Source: Acanthosoma haemorrhoidale
Taxonomy: Eukaryota > Arthropoda > Insecta > Hemiptera > Acanthosomatidae
Reading direction: 5' to 3'
DNA length: 64,000 nucleotides
Assembly (NCBI GenBank): GCA_930367205.1
Contig: OV884013.1
Location: forward strand, 119,885,827 to 119,949,826
Shown piece by piece: positions 22,978 to 35,278 of this stretch. The position numbers and the translations under genes were made by a program. The notes beneath the pieces were generated by a model that saw nothing but the letters and a program-made list of their open reading frames with translations, was not told where the DNA came from and did no database searches. Position 1 is the first letter of the stretch; each line of letters opens with the position of its first letter.

Positions 22978-23286
22978 TTGTACAATAATTCCGAATTATT
23001 AGATCCCAATATAACCCAAATCATGTTAAACCGCATTACTAACACTAATAATAGTTCAATACATTTTATAATTTATAGCATTATAGGTACCATAGGAATA
23101 CTAATTTTTTTGTATTATATCAAAATGAAACTTTTTAATCCCAACAGCACCTGTATTCCACCTCCCACTGTGACCTATAACCCTACCCTAGCATCAGCAC
23201 AAACTTGTACAGCACAAATCCTTCCACCAGCGGATTTTTCCAGGCTCAAACTCAACCTAAACGCTCCATATGCGCCCAATTCTTGA
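22978..23286 (+). pseudogene. env: Errantivirus-like env C-terminal relic
   Basis: An open frame of about 100 residues holds an N-glycosylation-rich segment, one transmembrane helix ('IIYSIIGTIGILIFLYYI') and a cytoplasmic tail with a P-T-V-x-Y-x-P pattern. The same layout (helix, then PTVVYHP-type tail) is seen at the end of the env of Gypsy-2, so this is the 3' end of a related but different insect retrovirus-like element. The ectodomain, pol and gag are gone. It is followed at 28 bp by a purine tract and an LTR. Confidence 0.7.
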
Positions 23287-23313
23287 TGGAACAAGAATCC
23301 TAAAGAAGTGAGG

Positions 23314-23527
23314 AGTTATGGATGCAAACAGACTGCATCAGCAGCTGAAGCAGCACTGACTCACATCCGCTCATCCTTTCCTATGTAAACTTCCTCTAGA
23401 ATTAATTAGCTCTTACTCTCGTCCCACTTAGACGTTAGACTGTACAGATTTATTTTACCGTTTGCTTTGGTTGTACTTTCTAATAAAACTTTTTAAAAAT
23501 TCCATCAAGTAGTAAAGTTCTTTAACT
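23314..23527 (+). mobile_element. 3' LTR of the env relic
   Basis: It begins AGTTATGGATGC directly after the purine tract GAAGTGAGG and ends ...AGTTCTTTAACT. AATAAAAC near 23483 is a probable polyadenylation signal. The first nine bases (AGTTATGGA) equal the start of the Gypsy-2 LTR. No matching 5' LTR is present. Confidence 0.65.
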
Positions 23528-23589
23528 GGCATTAAAAAAAAGAAAATACGTCTGATCTAAATTTTTCACATAATAGAAATAAATTCAAT

Positions 23590-23947
23590 TTAAATACACT
23601 CATTTGGATAACGTTTAAATCATATAGTTTAAATACACTCATTTGGATAACGTTTAAATCATATAGTTTAAATACACTCATTTGGATAACGTTTAAATCA
23701 TATAGTTTAAATACACTCATTTGGATAACGTTTAAATCATATAGTTTAAATACACTCATTTGGATAACGTTTAAATCATATAGTTTAAATACACTCATTT
23801 GGATAACGTTTAAATCATATAGTTTAAATACACTCATTTGGATAACGTTTAAATCATATAGTTTAAATACACTCATTTGGATAACGTTTAAATCATATAG
23901 TTTAAATACACTCATTTGGGCAACGTTTAAATCATATAGTTTAAATA
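23590..23947. repeat. 39-bp minisatellite, about 9 copies
   Basis: The unit starts TTTAAATACACTCATTTGG and ends ATCATATAG; it repeats about nine times almost without change (only the last unit has GGGC for GGAT). Because 39 is a multiple of three and a minus-strand frame lacks stops, a 13-residue repeat (MSVFKLYDLNVIQ) is nominally open, but I treat this as a by-product. Confidence 0.9.
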
Positions 23948-26900
23948 AAACGAATATTTAGTGCGTCTTACCTTGAATCGACTTCAATACATTCTCTTAA
24001 AATTGCAGGACAATTTTTTTAAACGAAAACATTATTTCGAAATGACAAATTATTTCAATATGTGATGACTACACCGTGATGTCTAGCTAGATCTAGATTT
24101 GAGAACTCATGTCATATGAATGAACAGTCTTAAGATGTGTTACCCGGATGAAACTAGACTCGACTACTAACACGATTCCGCCAATTAAGACTTAAGATAC
24201 TGATTCACAATTGACATTCTGAGATAAGACTGAAGATTGAAATGTCAGCTTAGCCTTAAACTCTTAAGAGCAGTTCGTTATACATTTAAATTGATATTTA
24301 CTGCAAATAACAGAAAGATTATTTGCCGAGCCCGAAGCAGGAGGCTTTACTTTCAAGCTGGCGTTCATTTGTAAGTTCTTCGGTAGTGGTGGTAAAAATC
24401 AACGAATCTAACTGAAATATTAAACTTGGAGTAGAAAAAAAACGGAAAGTATTGCGAAAAAAAACATTGGTATAAGATGTAGGAGCCGTTTCGCTAACGT
24501 TTATTAATTTATAATACAGAAGCTATTTAACAGTTCAATTTTTTTTTTTTTTTTTTTGGCCCTAATCAAGGACACATTAAAGACAAAAAAACATAAAAAT
24601 AAATTTTGAAATATTTCAAAAATTAAAGTTTTGAGAGATAACGGTATAAATCACTTATTTAATGTCGTTAAGACCATCAACGTTCACCAACCAACTGACA
24701 ATTACAAAAATACGGTTCCAGAGACCCTCAGTGCGTTGTTAATGGATTAGGTTTTACCTGCAAAAATAAGGGAACAGGATAAATTGAAAATATTGTTCTA
24801 AACCGACACAAATTAACTGGTACGTTTCACGCCCTCCAACGAAAATACATTTGAATACGATTAGCCAAATTTGTTGATTGAAATAATCTTCAATTTATTT
24901 TTTGTTAAATATAATCTTGTGTTAAACAAACAAGAAAGTCGTACGAGAAATTGTTGTTGAGAAGAAAGATTGTTGAAAAGGTGCTTTTGAATAAATGACG
25001 TCAATGTAATGGTTTGAAATCTTAGCTAAAATAGCGGACAATCAACGACCTTCTATTCTTGAAAGTAGAAGGGGGGCGTGAGTTGACCCATCGATAATTT
25101 AGTGTGTGGTATAACGAGCTATAACTGGTGAATCCAAGTGATAAGGAAAAATTCTTCGATGGTCTTCTAATTACCAAACAATTTGTAAATTGGTAGTAGT
25201 TGTTGGATCCCATTGGTAAAGGTGTGAACAGGCATCGATAATGTAGAGGTGAATGATGAATAATCAAAACGACGAAGTTTTTGTGGCACCTTCTCGTACA
25301 AAAAATATTATGGGACTGAAAAATGGTAATTTCTTGACGAAACTCGTAATACGATCGGAGCTAATCCGCAGTTCATAAACAAACTCGATGTTGATCGCAT
25401 CAATTTGTATCTTATTTGATAAGACGACAATAACATTACAACTCTTAATATTATAAACTACGTCTCAAGATACAATAAATATCGCAACCTTTAAATTTTG
25501 TCCACTTTTAATTCATTAAAGTAAGAATAATAAGAACAAACACATCTGGCTTTTAATTAATAAAATGAAATTATTGGTTTTTGAATTACGTGAATGAAAT
25601 ACAAATCAACTTTTTTTCTTTTAATTCAGTGTGCGATTACTGTAAATTGTTCAAAGGTTTTAATTGATCCCATGATAATTTGAAACTCGAGAAAAATAAA
25701 ATAAAATAACCATCGGGACCAGACATATGTAAAAAAAACAATTTACGATTGAAATTACTAATTTTATCAATAGTGATTATGTAAGTGCTTTCAGATTGAA
25801 TGTCGATTGAAGATTGATTACTAAGGATTCCTTTGAGAAAGAAAACATTCACTTCGATGTGAACTCGAAAGAAAGGCACACGTGAATCTTACATTTCTTC
25901 TGTCCGCCCACAAACGATTTAGGGAGAAATTCAATTTCAACTGGAATAGGGGGGGGGGTATATATATATATGAAAATTCTAATTTACCTTCTTATATAGT
26001 ATTAATATAGGAGTCATTTTTAATATGATGAACTTTTTTCTTCATATTATTCAACAATATTCCTTATTTAAGAATATATAATATATATAAAACAATAATA
26101 CTTATATTAATATAATCTTGATTTATGAGGTAGAGCGTCTTAAAATAATAGAGATCGATATTTATTATTTTGAAACCGATAAAAAAATTGAGAATTCCCC
26201 AAACGCCAGAAAATTACGTCGTGAAAAACTGGATGTTTGATTGAGTCGGTTAGCTTACAAACTTGCCAAAATTAAGGCATAAACAATAAACAAAGTCAAA
26301 AATGATAAAGAAATAATTCATTTTATTAAAAAACAAAAAAAATTACTGATCAGCAACTTAACCAGGCCTGAATATTAGTATAAATAATTGTTAGTATAAT
26401 TAACGTATAAAAATTAGGAAAAAGTTTATAGCCATGATACGATGGATGTTTTGATAGTCAACAGTAGAGCGGCGATGCGCACGGAGAGATCTGTAGACGA
26501 GACAGGCCGAGAAGTCCACACTTGTAGTAAACAGCGACTTCTTGTTCGCAGGGGAACAGGCCCGTATTCTGCTATCTTCAACACTGACTAAGCCAAGCTC
26601 CTTGTCCTCTAATACGCAAAGTCCTATTTCTTCACTTCCTCCAGCTTTATAGTTCTTCAAACTATCTTCTCTGTATGTTGATATAATATAATGAAAACTG
26701 CTGTTAAAGAGAAATAAAATAAATACACTTCATAAATTATATTTAAAGTTTTAATCTTATATAAATGTCCATGAATACAATATTTACATACACTTTTTCT
26801 AATTTTCTCTAGCCGAAACAATCAGAAAAAGAAAGAAAATAAATTTATAATTTAAAAATTTTTCACTCATCTTATGATAATTACTAAATTATAAAAAAAA

Positions 26901-28727
26901 ATAACAATAATAAAAAATATTTTTGAAATCTTCTCAAACAAAAAATTAAGTTTAAACAAAAAAATGAGGTCTCTCTATTTTGAATTGCCCTTCTAATAAA
27001 AACTTATTTACTGCCTATGGACCCAAACAACCGATTAGATTTAAGTAAGAAATATTATATTTTTATGAGTTTACTGTAAATTATTGTCAGTATTTTTCAC
27101 TCAATGCGATTATCAGTATTGACTGAAACTTTTTTAACTTCTGGCAATTGCTGTATGAGGAACCAAGGCCTGTTGACGAGCCGCGTTACACTGCTAAGGA
27201 ACATCCCCTTTGTAGTTTAACATGAAAATGTTTCAATATGTGCCGAAAAAACAAATAGAAATAATTAAAATGTTACGATAGTACTTTCGCATAACATGCA
27301 TTGAACAAATTCAATGAACCTTAGTGGTTCTAGCTAAAAAAGTTTTGCAAGCAATTGGTTATATTACCTTGTTAGCATCCCATGTAAAATTCAGTGCTTC
27401 ATGAAAGTGAAATCTGCTAAACCCAGGTTTTTTTTTTTTCATTGACCCGTAAATCCATTGTATTTTCATGGCTTGCTAATATCAACCATGTGTGTGCATA
27501 TATGGGTACTAAATTGTGTAATTTGAGTTATTTCAAAAAATAATTGTTCGTCTATTACAACATACGTATGGGGTACATATTATCAGTAACCTGCATGCTA
27601 GTAGGAATAGTTGATTATCTAAATGTCAAACCCCTTCTTAACGCATATTATAACTGCAGTTTCTAGCATGTTTCGATCAAGTGCTTTCTCTGTAGTTATT
27701 TAGAAACTGCCCACTGTTCATATTGAACACTAAACAAGCAAGGTACATTTCGTAAAGAAACCGAATGAACTCAAAAGAAAGGTTGAGTGAGAAATGAGTA
27801 GGGAGAGGAGTCCTGAAAAAAAATTATACAAAAAAACTTTATGCCTATGATAAATGTAAAAGAGGTTTTTGAGCAATCATAGCAGCCTTTTAATTATTAC
27901 TCTTGCTTTAAAGCGAAATTTGTTATAAAAGTTGAAAAACTTTTGGAAAACAAGTTGAGATTTAAGACATAATTTGCACAAAGAACAGAAAAGTATTACA
28001 AGCTCACCACGCCAGTGCTTTTAATGCTCACATAAGAAGTATGACAGACTGGCTTCATTCAGCTCGGAAACTTCAGGATATGTAGCTGTCCGTTATAACA
28101 TTCCATCTCATTCAAAGTTTGTGACTTCATTCACAATTTTTATGACCGGTCGAAGATTATAATAATTAGAACGTTTAATATTTCCAGATTTGCTAGGTTT
28201 AGAAAATAGAAAAACAATTTGATTTTTAGAGCTTCGTTGTGTTTTTTAAACCAACCCCTTTACTTTTCATCCTGGGTCAGAAAATATTTAAGATTTAAAT
28301 TTTTGATTTTTGTGGGTAAGTGAAGACATTAATAAGAATTTCGATAATAATGTGATTTATACCTAATACTATTAATCACGTATTAATTAATACCTTCTAA
28401 GCAGGTTTAAACAGCTTCTCTTTTTGTCATTATTTTAATTATTTAACCATTTATTAGTTTTTGTTCCTTCACTTTCTACCTCTTTGGTTTTGTTTATGTA
28501 CATTTCGAAAATTGTATCTAGTTTATAACTGATGTAAACATATTTCGATAGATGTAAAACAAAAATCTTTCATTGATGGGGGACATTGTACGAGTAAACT
28601 GATCCTCGGATCGACCAATAGTAATTTAAATTCTAAAATTTTATGAAACTGAAAGTATTTTTTTTCATATTCAAATTAATTTATTACCAATATTTACATA
28701 ATAATAATCTTACGTATAATATAATAC
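23948..28727. other. Long AT-rich stretch, no firm gene
   Basis: Contains many A/T runs and a G-run plus (TA)n at about 25948-25971. Apart from the weak exon candidate at 26400-26672, I see no coding or repeat signature in these 4.8 kb. Small open frames lack recognisable domains. Confidence 0.5.
26400..26672 (-). CDS. Weak candidate exon, no family recognised
   Basis: A minus-strand frame ('SLKNYKAGGSEEIGLCVLED', then 'ELGLVSVEDSRIRACSPANK', then a hydrophobic end) follows an acceptor-like 'atatcaacatacag' at about 26673. It ends in a short hydrophobic C-terminus and stop at 26400. Base composition is richer than its surroundings. It could equally be a plus-strand exon starting after 'cttgttcgcag' at about 26550, or chance. 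Confidence 0.2.
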   Translation of the reverse strand, partial: REDSLKNYKAGGSEEIGLCVLEDKELGLVSVEDSRIRACSPANKKSLFTTSVDFSACLVYRSLRAHRRSTVDYQNIHRIMAINFFLIFIR

Positions 28728-29314
28728 GAGGCCAAAAAGACAAGAACTAAACAGACGCTTTGGACAACTGTACAGACTACTTCAAAGGACATCCCATGTC
28801 TCAATACAAAACAAATTACTAATCTACAAAGTTATACTTAATCCAAACTGGACATACGGGATAGAGCTATGGGGGACAGCAAAAAGTCCAACATCAAGCG
28901 TATCCAATCCTTTCAATCAAAAGTACTGAGAAAAATATTAAATGCCCCTTATTACGTCAGCAACAAAACCCTTCATAACGATCTTAATATACCTTACATT
29001 CTCGAACTCATCCCTTCCAAATTTATAAAATTCCATAGTAACCTATCCAACCACCCTAATCCCGTAGCACAGTCATCGCACTGTTCTACTCATCCCTATA
29101 ATCCTCCTTGGAGAATAAAACGGCAGTGACCTCGTGACCTGCTATAAATGCGTGACAGTGGGAGTCCTGGCAATGGCCAGTTTCTCTAATCATGTCCTAT
29201 TGTATGAATGAGCGAGTGAATGATGAACTGTAGAATATGGTATGAATGAGATCATTTATTTATCTGTATTATTATTGCCTTATAAAAGGCAGATTGTAAT
29301 TATTGCACAATAAA
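28728..29314 (+). mobile_element. LINE-A copy 9, 5'-truncated
   Basis: It starts at 'GAGGCCAAAAAGACAAGAAC' and carries the open frame 28869-29129 ('SNIKRIQSFQSKVLRKILNA', 'HNDLNIPYILELIPSKF'), then the 3' UTR (with a deletion after 'CATGTCCTATTG') and the TGCCTTATAAAAGGCA terminal hairpin with CAATAAAG. Frameshifts separate the upstream part. Confidence 0.85.
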
Positions 29315-30149
29315 GAATGTCATTTTGTTTTCTTTATAGAAATGAAGGTTAGAATAGTTCATATGCTTCGTCAATTGGCATCAAGAAGCAGTAAGCTCGG
29401 AATATTGGAGTGGGCAGGCTCCAGGCAAAAACTCCAGAGCGCTTAAGACCACATCGGGTCGAGTGAGGAGGGTAAAAAGAGGCTCTGATCCCTGGCTGTC
29501 CCGAACAGCGAAGAAGAAGTCAGTAATGCACTGAGAGGGCATCGTAAATGTGCTTCACTAGACTGTTCACTGCAGTAATGGAAAATGGAGTGCCCAAACA
29601 TGAATTCATCTCACAAAAACTATTCTTTTTTCTTCGACAAAACAAACTTAATAAACTGATTTATATATATTTAAAAAAAATACGAACTAAAATCAAAATA
29701 AACCGGGCAGAAAGTTAATTATCAATACAGTTAAGTGGCACGACACAACTTGGTCCTTTTTTGTAGGGTCACTACTGAAGTATTTTTTTTTTTTTTTAAT
29801 CAAAAATATTTCGTTTTATTTCTTTAACAATCTCGGTCATTAACAAAGCGCCTTTTTGACGAATTGAAAAAAACCTACAGCAACAATACAAAAAAAAATT
29901 GAATCAGCTCCAAAGAAATCAACTGGTCACTGAAAACAGATTAAAGTCCTCAGCCACGTGTCCCTTTGTCCTTTGATCATGTGAAATTTTTTTTCAAGGG
30001 TGTTCCCCCCCCCCAACATTCCCTACTACATGAATGAACGAACAGTAACTAATGTCAGTCCTTCTCTGGCTTATTAAAAGATCTGATTAATTTTCTTATG
30101 ATTTTAATGAAGTTTACAATTTTTATTACCATCTCTCAATAGAAAAAAA
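29315..30149. other. Unassigned sequence
   Basis: A patch at 29340-29530 is GC-richer ('GGGCAGGCTCCAGGC', 'CACATCGGGTCGAGTGAGGAGGG') without an open frame. The rest is AT-rich. Nothing identified. Confidence 0.45.
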
Positions 30150-30800
30150 ATTACTAATCTACAAAGTTATACTTAAGCCAATCTAGGCATAGGGAATAGA
30201 GCTATGGGGGACAGCAAAAAAGTCGAACATCAAGCGTATCCAATCCTTTCAATCTAAAGTCCTGAGAACAATAGTAAATGCCCCTTATTATGTCAGCAAC
30301 AAAACCCTTCATAACGATCTTAATATACTCTACATTCTTGAACTCATCCCTTCCAAATTCATGAAATTCCATAGTAACCTATTCAACCACCCTAATCCCC
30401 TAGCACAGTCATTGCACTGCGCCACTCATCCCTATAATCCTCCTCGGAGACTGAAACGGCAGTGGCCTCGTCACCTGCTATGAATGCGTGACAGTGGGAG
30501 TCCTGGCAATGGCCAGTTTCTCCAATCATGGCGCGTATGTGGCTCTTCGTCAGCCTCCATTGGCTAGTATCCGGTGACGCGGCAGACGGAGGAGCGTGGG
30601 GGACTTCCCAATACTCCGCTTCCTCTTTCCCATGCGAGGGAGGTGACAACCATGTGGATTTGGGAGTTCTCTGAGCTGTTTGTAAATACTGTATGATTGA
30701 GCGAGTGAATGAAAATTGTAAATACGGTATGAATGAGTACATTTATCACAATTACTTATTGCCTAATAAGGCAGTTTGTAATTTTATCATGATAAAGTTG
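30150..30800 (+). mobile_element. LINE-A copy 10, 5'-truncated
   Basis: It contains the reverse transcriptase C-terminal part, the full 3' UTR ('GGTGACGCGGCAGACGGAGG', 'GAGGGAGGTGACAACCATGTGG') and the terminal TGCCTAATAAGGCA hairpin, ending TTTTATCATGATAAAGTTG. The frame is broken by several stops. Confidence 0.85.
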
Positions 30801-31418
30801 TTTATAAAAAAAATTTTTTTTATTAATTTATTATTAAAAACAAATACATTTGTTTCTTTCTTATTTGACATTTATAAATTTAAATGTTCAGCGCCATTAG
30901 GAAAGGAGTTTCACAGTTCCCCTCTACAGTTGTCCATTAATGGTTTTTTAATTATGCCTACAGTTTGCAATAGCTACCTACCCGTATCCCTTCTTCCCTA
31001 TTCCTCGTTCCCTTACAGCCCTACCCCATCTTCTTTACCGGATTCATCTCAAGCATTATTCCTTTAAACCTTTTCCAGTCCTTTTCATTTTTATTGAGTT
31101 ATCTCTCATTATCTGGTATTTTTGCTCAATATATCACGAACAGAACACTCCTTGATTGGAGAAGAAAAGAGGAAAAAAAAAATGATAAATCTACAGAATG
31201 ATTCCTTTGAAGCTTTTGAGTTATAAGTTGGGAGTTGATACCCTTACAACTTTTGCTAACTTGTCTTAACTTTTTTCATGAAGGCGTACTCTTTTACTTG
31301 CTCCAGGAGGCCAATTAAAAAAGTTTCTGATTGTATCTCACTGAGGGCTATATAGAAGAGAACCACTAGATTGAAAATGTTTATAACTACTAGATTTATT
31401 ACAATATTTACAATTATA
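30801..31418. other. Unassigned sequence
   Basis: AT-rich. An open frame runs on from the LINE end (to 31067) but shows no domain. Nothing else recognised. Confidence 0.45.
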
Positions 31419-31882
31419 TTCTTTATTGTGCTAAAATTACAATCTGCCTTATTAGGCAATAATTAATTGAGATAAAAGTTCTCATTCATACCATATTCAT
31501 CATTTACTCGCTCATTCATACAATATTTTCAAAAGCCCAGAGGCCTCCCAAATCCACATGTTTGTCACCTCCCTCGCATGTGAAAGAGGAAGCGGAGTCT
31601 TTGAAAGTCCACCACGCTCCTACGTCACCCGCGTCACCGGATACGAGCCAGTGGAGGCTGACCAAGAGCGCGAGAGCCACACACGCTCAGGACATGATTG
31701 GAGAAGCTGCCAGGACTCCCACTGTCACGCATTTATAGCAGTTCACGAGGCCACTGCCGTTTCAGTATCCGAGGAGGATTATAGGGATGAGTGCAATGAC
31801 TGTGCTACGGGATTAGGGTGCTTGGAGAGGCTACTATAGAAGGGTATGTTAAGATCGTTATGAAGGTTTTTGTTGCTGACAT
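31419..31882 (-). mobile_element. LINE-A copy 11, 3' fragment
   Basis: It has 'TTTATTGTGCTAAAATTACAATCTGCC' equivalents at its 3' end, the 3' UTR, and the extreme reverse transcriptase C-terminus with two internal deletions. It is 5'-truncated at 'TTTTTGTTGCTGACATA'. Confidence 0.8.
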
Positions 31883-32710
31883 ACTAGATTTATCAGGAAA
31901 TATTTTCTAAACTTAACGAAATCCCAATTTTTCAAATAGAAACACAATTGGAGCGGAATTGTAGATAAAGAAATTAATTATTTTGTTACAAATAGCTAAA
32001 AGAAACCATATTCTTATTCAAGGATATAATAAATATATTATATTGGGAATAATTCACTGTAATGGTAGTAAATATACCGGATTACCAAAGAAAATTGTAG
32101 GGAAAATTCTTATAATTTGGTAATGACTTTGCTATAAAGTACATTCAAAGAGACTATTTGACTGGCAGCAATAAACAGATTCCAATAAACGTCCCCCTAA
32201 TTGAACACAGCTATGCAACAAAGACGAGGTTCGAAATCACGTCAAAATTGAGCTATATGTAATGACGATTTTCCTCTCTCAAAGAGGTTCATATTTCTCT
32301 GTCAATGTTCCATTCATTGGGAAGTACATGTCGAGATGTAGGAAGCACAGGTACACAGAGCCTGCCGGAAGTAATTCAGGACATCCTTCTACATCTTATT
32401 TGAAACAGACTCCGAAAAAGTTCAAGCACGATCCTTAGTATTTTTTTCAGCTTTTTCCAATAATAATTAGCGTATGCGATTGTAATATAGGGAAAAACGT
32501 CTTAAAGGTAACAACTATTATAAATTAACGCTAGTATAGTATGAGAGGCGTAATGAAAAAAAAATACTATTTTAAGAAACAAAAAAAAAATTTGTTCACT
32601 CTCAATATATTTAGTTTTATAAGACTCTCCCATATCCGGACTAATGTGGGCGGGGATAATCCGGATATCGCAGTGTCACTAGGAAATATACGAAATAATG
32701 AAAATGGAAG
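31883..32710. other. Unassigned sequence
   Basis: AT-rich; no gene or repeat recognised. Confidence 0.5.
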
Positions 32711-34049
32711 TAATTATACATTTATTTTAAATATTTTATTTAAATATATACATATAATAAATAAACTTTAAGATTTTACATCAAAATATTTGTTTAAAGT
32801 TGTCAACCTTTTCCGAGCCACAATGACTCGCAAGTGCCTTGTGAAGATAAGGTCTATTTAAATTCATAAAATACTAATGCCCACTATAGTTTCGTCTTTT
32901 TAGATAATTCTCATTTCTTTTACCGTCAAAAATACTGTGATAAAATTACAATCTGCCTGATTGGTCAATAAGTAATTGCGTTCAATTTTCTCATTCATAC
33001 CATATTTACAAGTTTCATTGACTCGCTCATTTACAATATCTGTATTTACAAACAGCCCAGAGACATTTCAAATCCACATGCCTGTCACCTCCCTCGCATG
33101 CGAAAGAGGAAGTGTAGTCTTGGGAAATCCATTGCCAGGACTCCCACTGTCACGCATTTATAGCAGGTCATGAGGCCACTGCCGCTTTAGTCTCCGTGGA
33201 GGATTATAGGGATGAGTGGTGCAGTATGATAGCTGTGGTAGGGGATTAGGGTGGTTGGATAGGTTACTATGGAATTTCATGAACTTGCCAGGGATGAATT
33301 CAAGAATGTAGGGTATATTAAGATCGTTATGAATGGTTTTCGTTGCTGAAGTAATATCTTTTTGATTAGTGTTCATCCACTCTAATAAATCTGCAAATCA
33401 GGATTCATAAATTCGAAAAAGATTTTTAAATCCAACTTGGTCTTCTAATAGCCTCTGTTTCGGCAAGGTAGGTGATGCCACTAAATCAGATTTCTCGTCC
33501 ACCAACGACTCTTCATACTAAATTTATTCACGGTGTAACTTTTAATTTTGAAAGGGTATATCTGTAAATTATATCAAAGACACTTAAGTACATTCTCTGC
33601 CATCTTGAAGGGAACTGAAATCATCACGTTTGTGATGATGTGTCTAAACGAAAAGTTAGAGCTACTTCCATTTTTTTCGGCGTGAACACAAAATACGCCA
33701 CTTGAACCCGCTTAGCGCTATACTAGAAGCTAAAGGATAACCACAAGGAGAAGGATGAAAATGTCTAATATAAAATAGTATTTTAGTAAACTTTAGTTTT
33801 TTTGTTTATTGAGATGTCTCATACAATTATATTTCGATATAGGTCGATACATTACTTCTATTTGACTATTAGGCGATTGTGAATTCAACAGACCAAATGC
33901 GAGGGACATTTCAAGGTAAGGTCTGACTGTAGTAGACCATTGGGGTATAGAGCGAATTTATCAGAAAATCACTTAACGGGATGATGCCTCTCTTGAAGGT
34001 CGTTTTCTGTTTTCTTCACATCCATTGGCCTATTTCCTTTTTCTATTTA
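32711..34049 (+). repeat. Left arm of a 1.3-kb inverted duplication
   Basis: This arm is the reverse complement of 35279-36597 over its whole length, with scattered substitutions and small indels. The outer ends match at TAATTATACATTTATTTTAA and the inner ends at CCTTTTTCTATTTA. It includes LINE-A copy 12, whose 5' truncation point and flank are the same as in copy 14 of the other arm, so the LINE was there before the duplication. Confidence 0.85.
32937..33357 (-). mobile_element. LINE-A copy 12 (inside left arm)
   Basis: It has the LINE-A 3' end (hairpin decayed: TGCCT-GATTGG-TCA), 3' UTR with an internal deletion, and the last reverse transcriptase codons. It is truncated at 'GTTGCTGAAGTAATATC'. 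It shares the insertion 'CAATATCTGTATTTAC' with copy 14. Confidence 0.8.
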
Positions 34050-34053
34050 CTTA

Positions 34054-34260
34054 GTGTCTTCAACAATCATATTAAACAATAAAATCATAGTCCCAGAAGA
34101 CGAGCTTTGAATAAACAATTGACGAATAAGAAACAGTATATCATTGCTTTCATAGTATCAACTGTTAAAAAATATAATACAATAGGAATCTTCAATTAAT
34201 GGACTCCATCGTTAAATATTTTCAGCAGTAGGGAGCTATTAATGCTATTAAGATGCTGAG
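34054..34260 (+). repeat. Direct repeat B, first copy
   Basis: It matches 37070-37251 in the same orientation: both start GTGTCTT(C/T)AACAATCATATTAA and end AAGATGCTGAG, with shared 'ACAATAGGAATCTT(C/T)AATTAATGGACT(C/T)CATCGT' (variation shown). It lies just inside the inner end of the left arm. Confidence 0.75.
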
Positions 34261-34469
34261 AGTGGTCAATATTGCCATATATTATTTTTTTGGGGGGCGT
34301 TTTATGTTATAGGCATCCCATGGAAACTAGTTTCAACTGTCATATCTCAATGCATAAACAATTCAATTTGAAAACTTTCTGCCGTTCGTTGCCGGCCTAA
34401 TACCTTAATAAATAAATCAAATTAAAATTTAACAGGTAAATAATGATGTGAGCTCCTAATTCACATCGT

Positions 34470-34892
34470 GCCAACCACCCTAATCCCGTAGCACAGTCAT
34501 TACACTGCACCACTCATCCCTATAATCCTCCTTGGAGACTGAAACGGCAGTGGCCTCGTGACCTGATATAAATGCGTGACAGTGGGAGTCCTGGCAGTTT
34601 CTCCAATCATGTCCTGAGCGTATGTGGCTCTCGCGCTCTTGATCAGTTTCCGCTGGCTTGTATCCGGTGACGCGACTGACGGAGGAGCGTGAGGGACTTC
34701 CCAAGACTCCGCTTCCTATTTGACATGCGAGGGATGGGGGTGACAAACATGTGGACTCTGGGGTGCTTGTAAATACTCTATGAATGAGCTAGTGAATGAA
34801 AATTGTAAATATGGTATGAATGAGATCATATATCACAATTATTTATTACTCAATGAGGCAGATTGTAATTTTATCATAGTAAAGTTGTTTTA
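34470..34892 (+). mobile_element. LINE-A copy 13, in the spacer of the inverted duplication
   Basis: It starts at 'CCAACCACCCTAATCCCGTAG' (reverse transcriptase C-terminus) and ends with 'CAATGAGGCAGATTGTAATTTTATCA'. It lies between the arms and has no partner, so its relation in time to the duplication is open. Confidence 0.8.
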
Positions 34893-35278
34893 TCAAATAA
34901 TTATTGGAAATAAATTTATTTGATTTTTTACGACTAATGAACTGTAATTGATCAAAATCTTTCCTCGGTGTAAATTATTTGAGTTGTTGATTGGAAAAGT
35001 TATTTGTAAAATAAAGTTAATAAGAAAGTTAGAGTCAGTGCAGCTGCTCTTAAGTGAGTTATTTTACTGACAAATCTCTTCACTTTCACGCCACCGAACA
35101 GAATAACAGACTTACCCTATTTTAAACTTGATAAATGATTTGACCTTAAAGTAATTAAACTTGACGTTCTTTCTTAGATTATTTTCTCCACCCCTGGAAA
35201 TGGTAAAAAGTATTATTTCATTTTCTCCGTTTGCACCATACAATTACTACGGCTTCGTTCGCTAGGAAATAGTAATAA
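34893..35278. other. Spacer of the inverted duplication
   Basis: AT-rich; nothing recognised. Confidence 0.5.

Noticed and set aside
23532..23915. 127-codon minus-strand frame of a repeated 13-residue peptide
   Set aside because: It is fully explained by the 39-bp minisatellite having a length divisible by three; no start context, composition or homology supports a gene.
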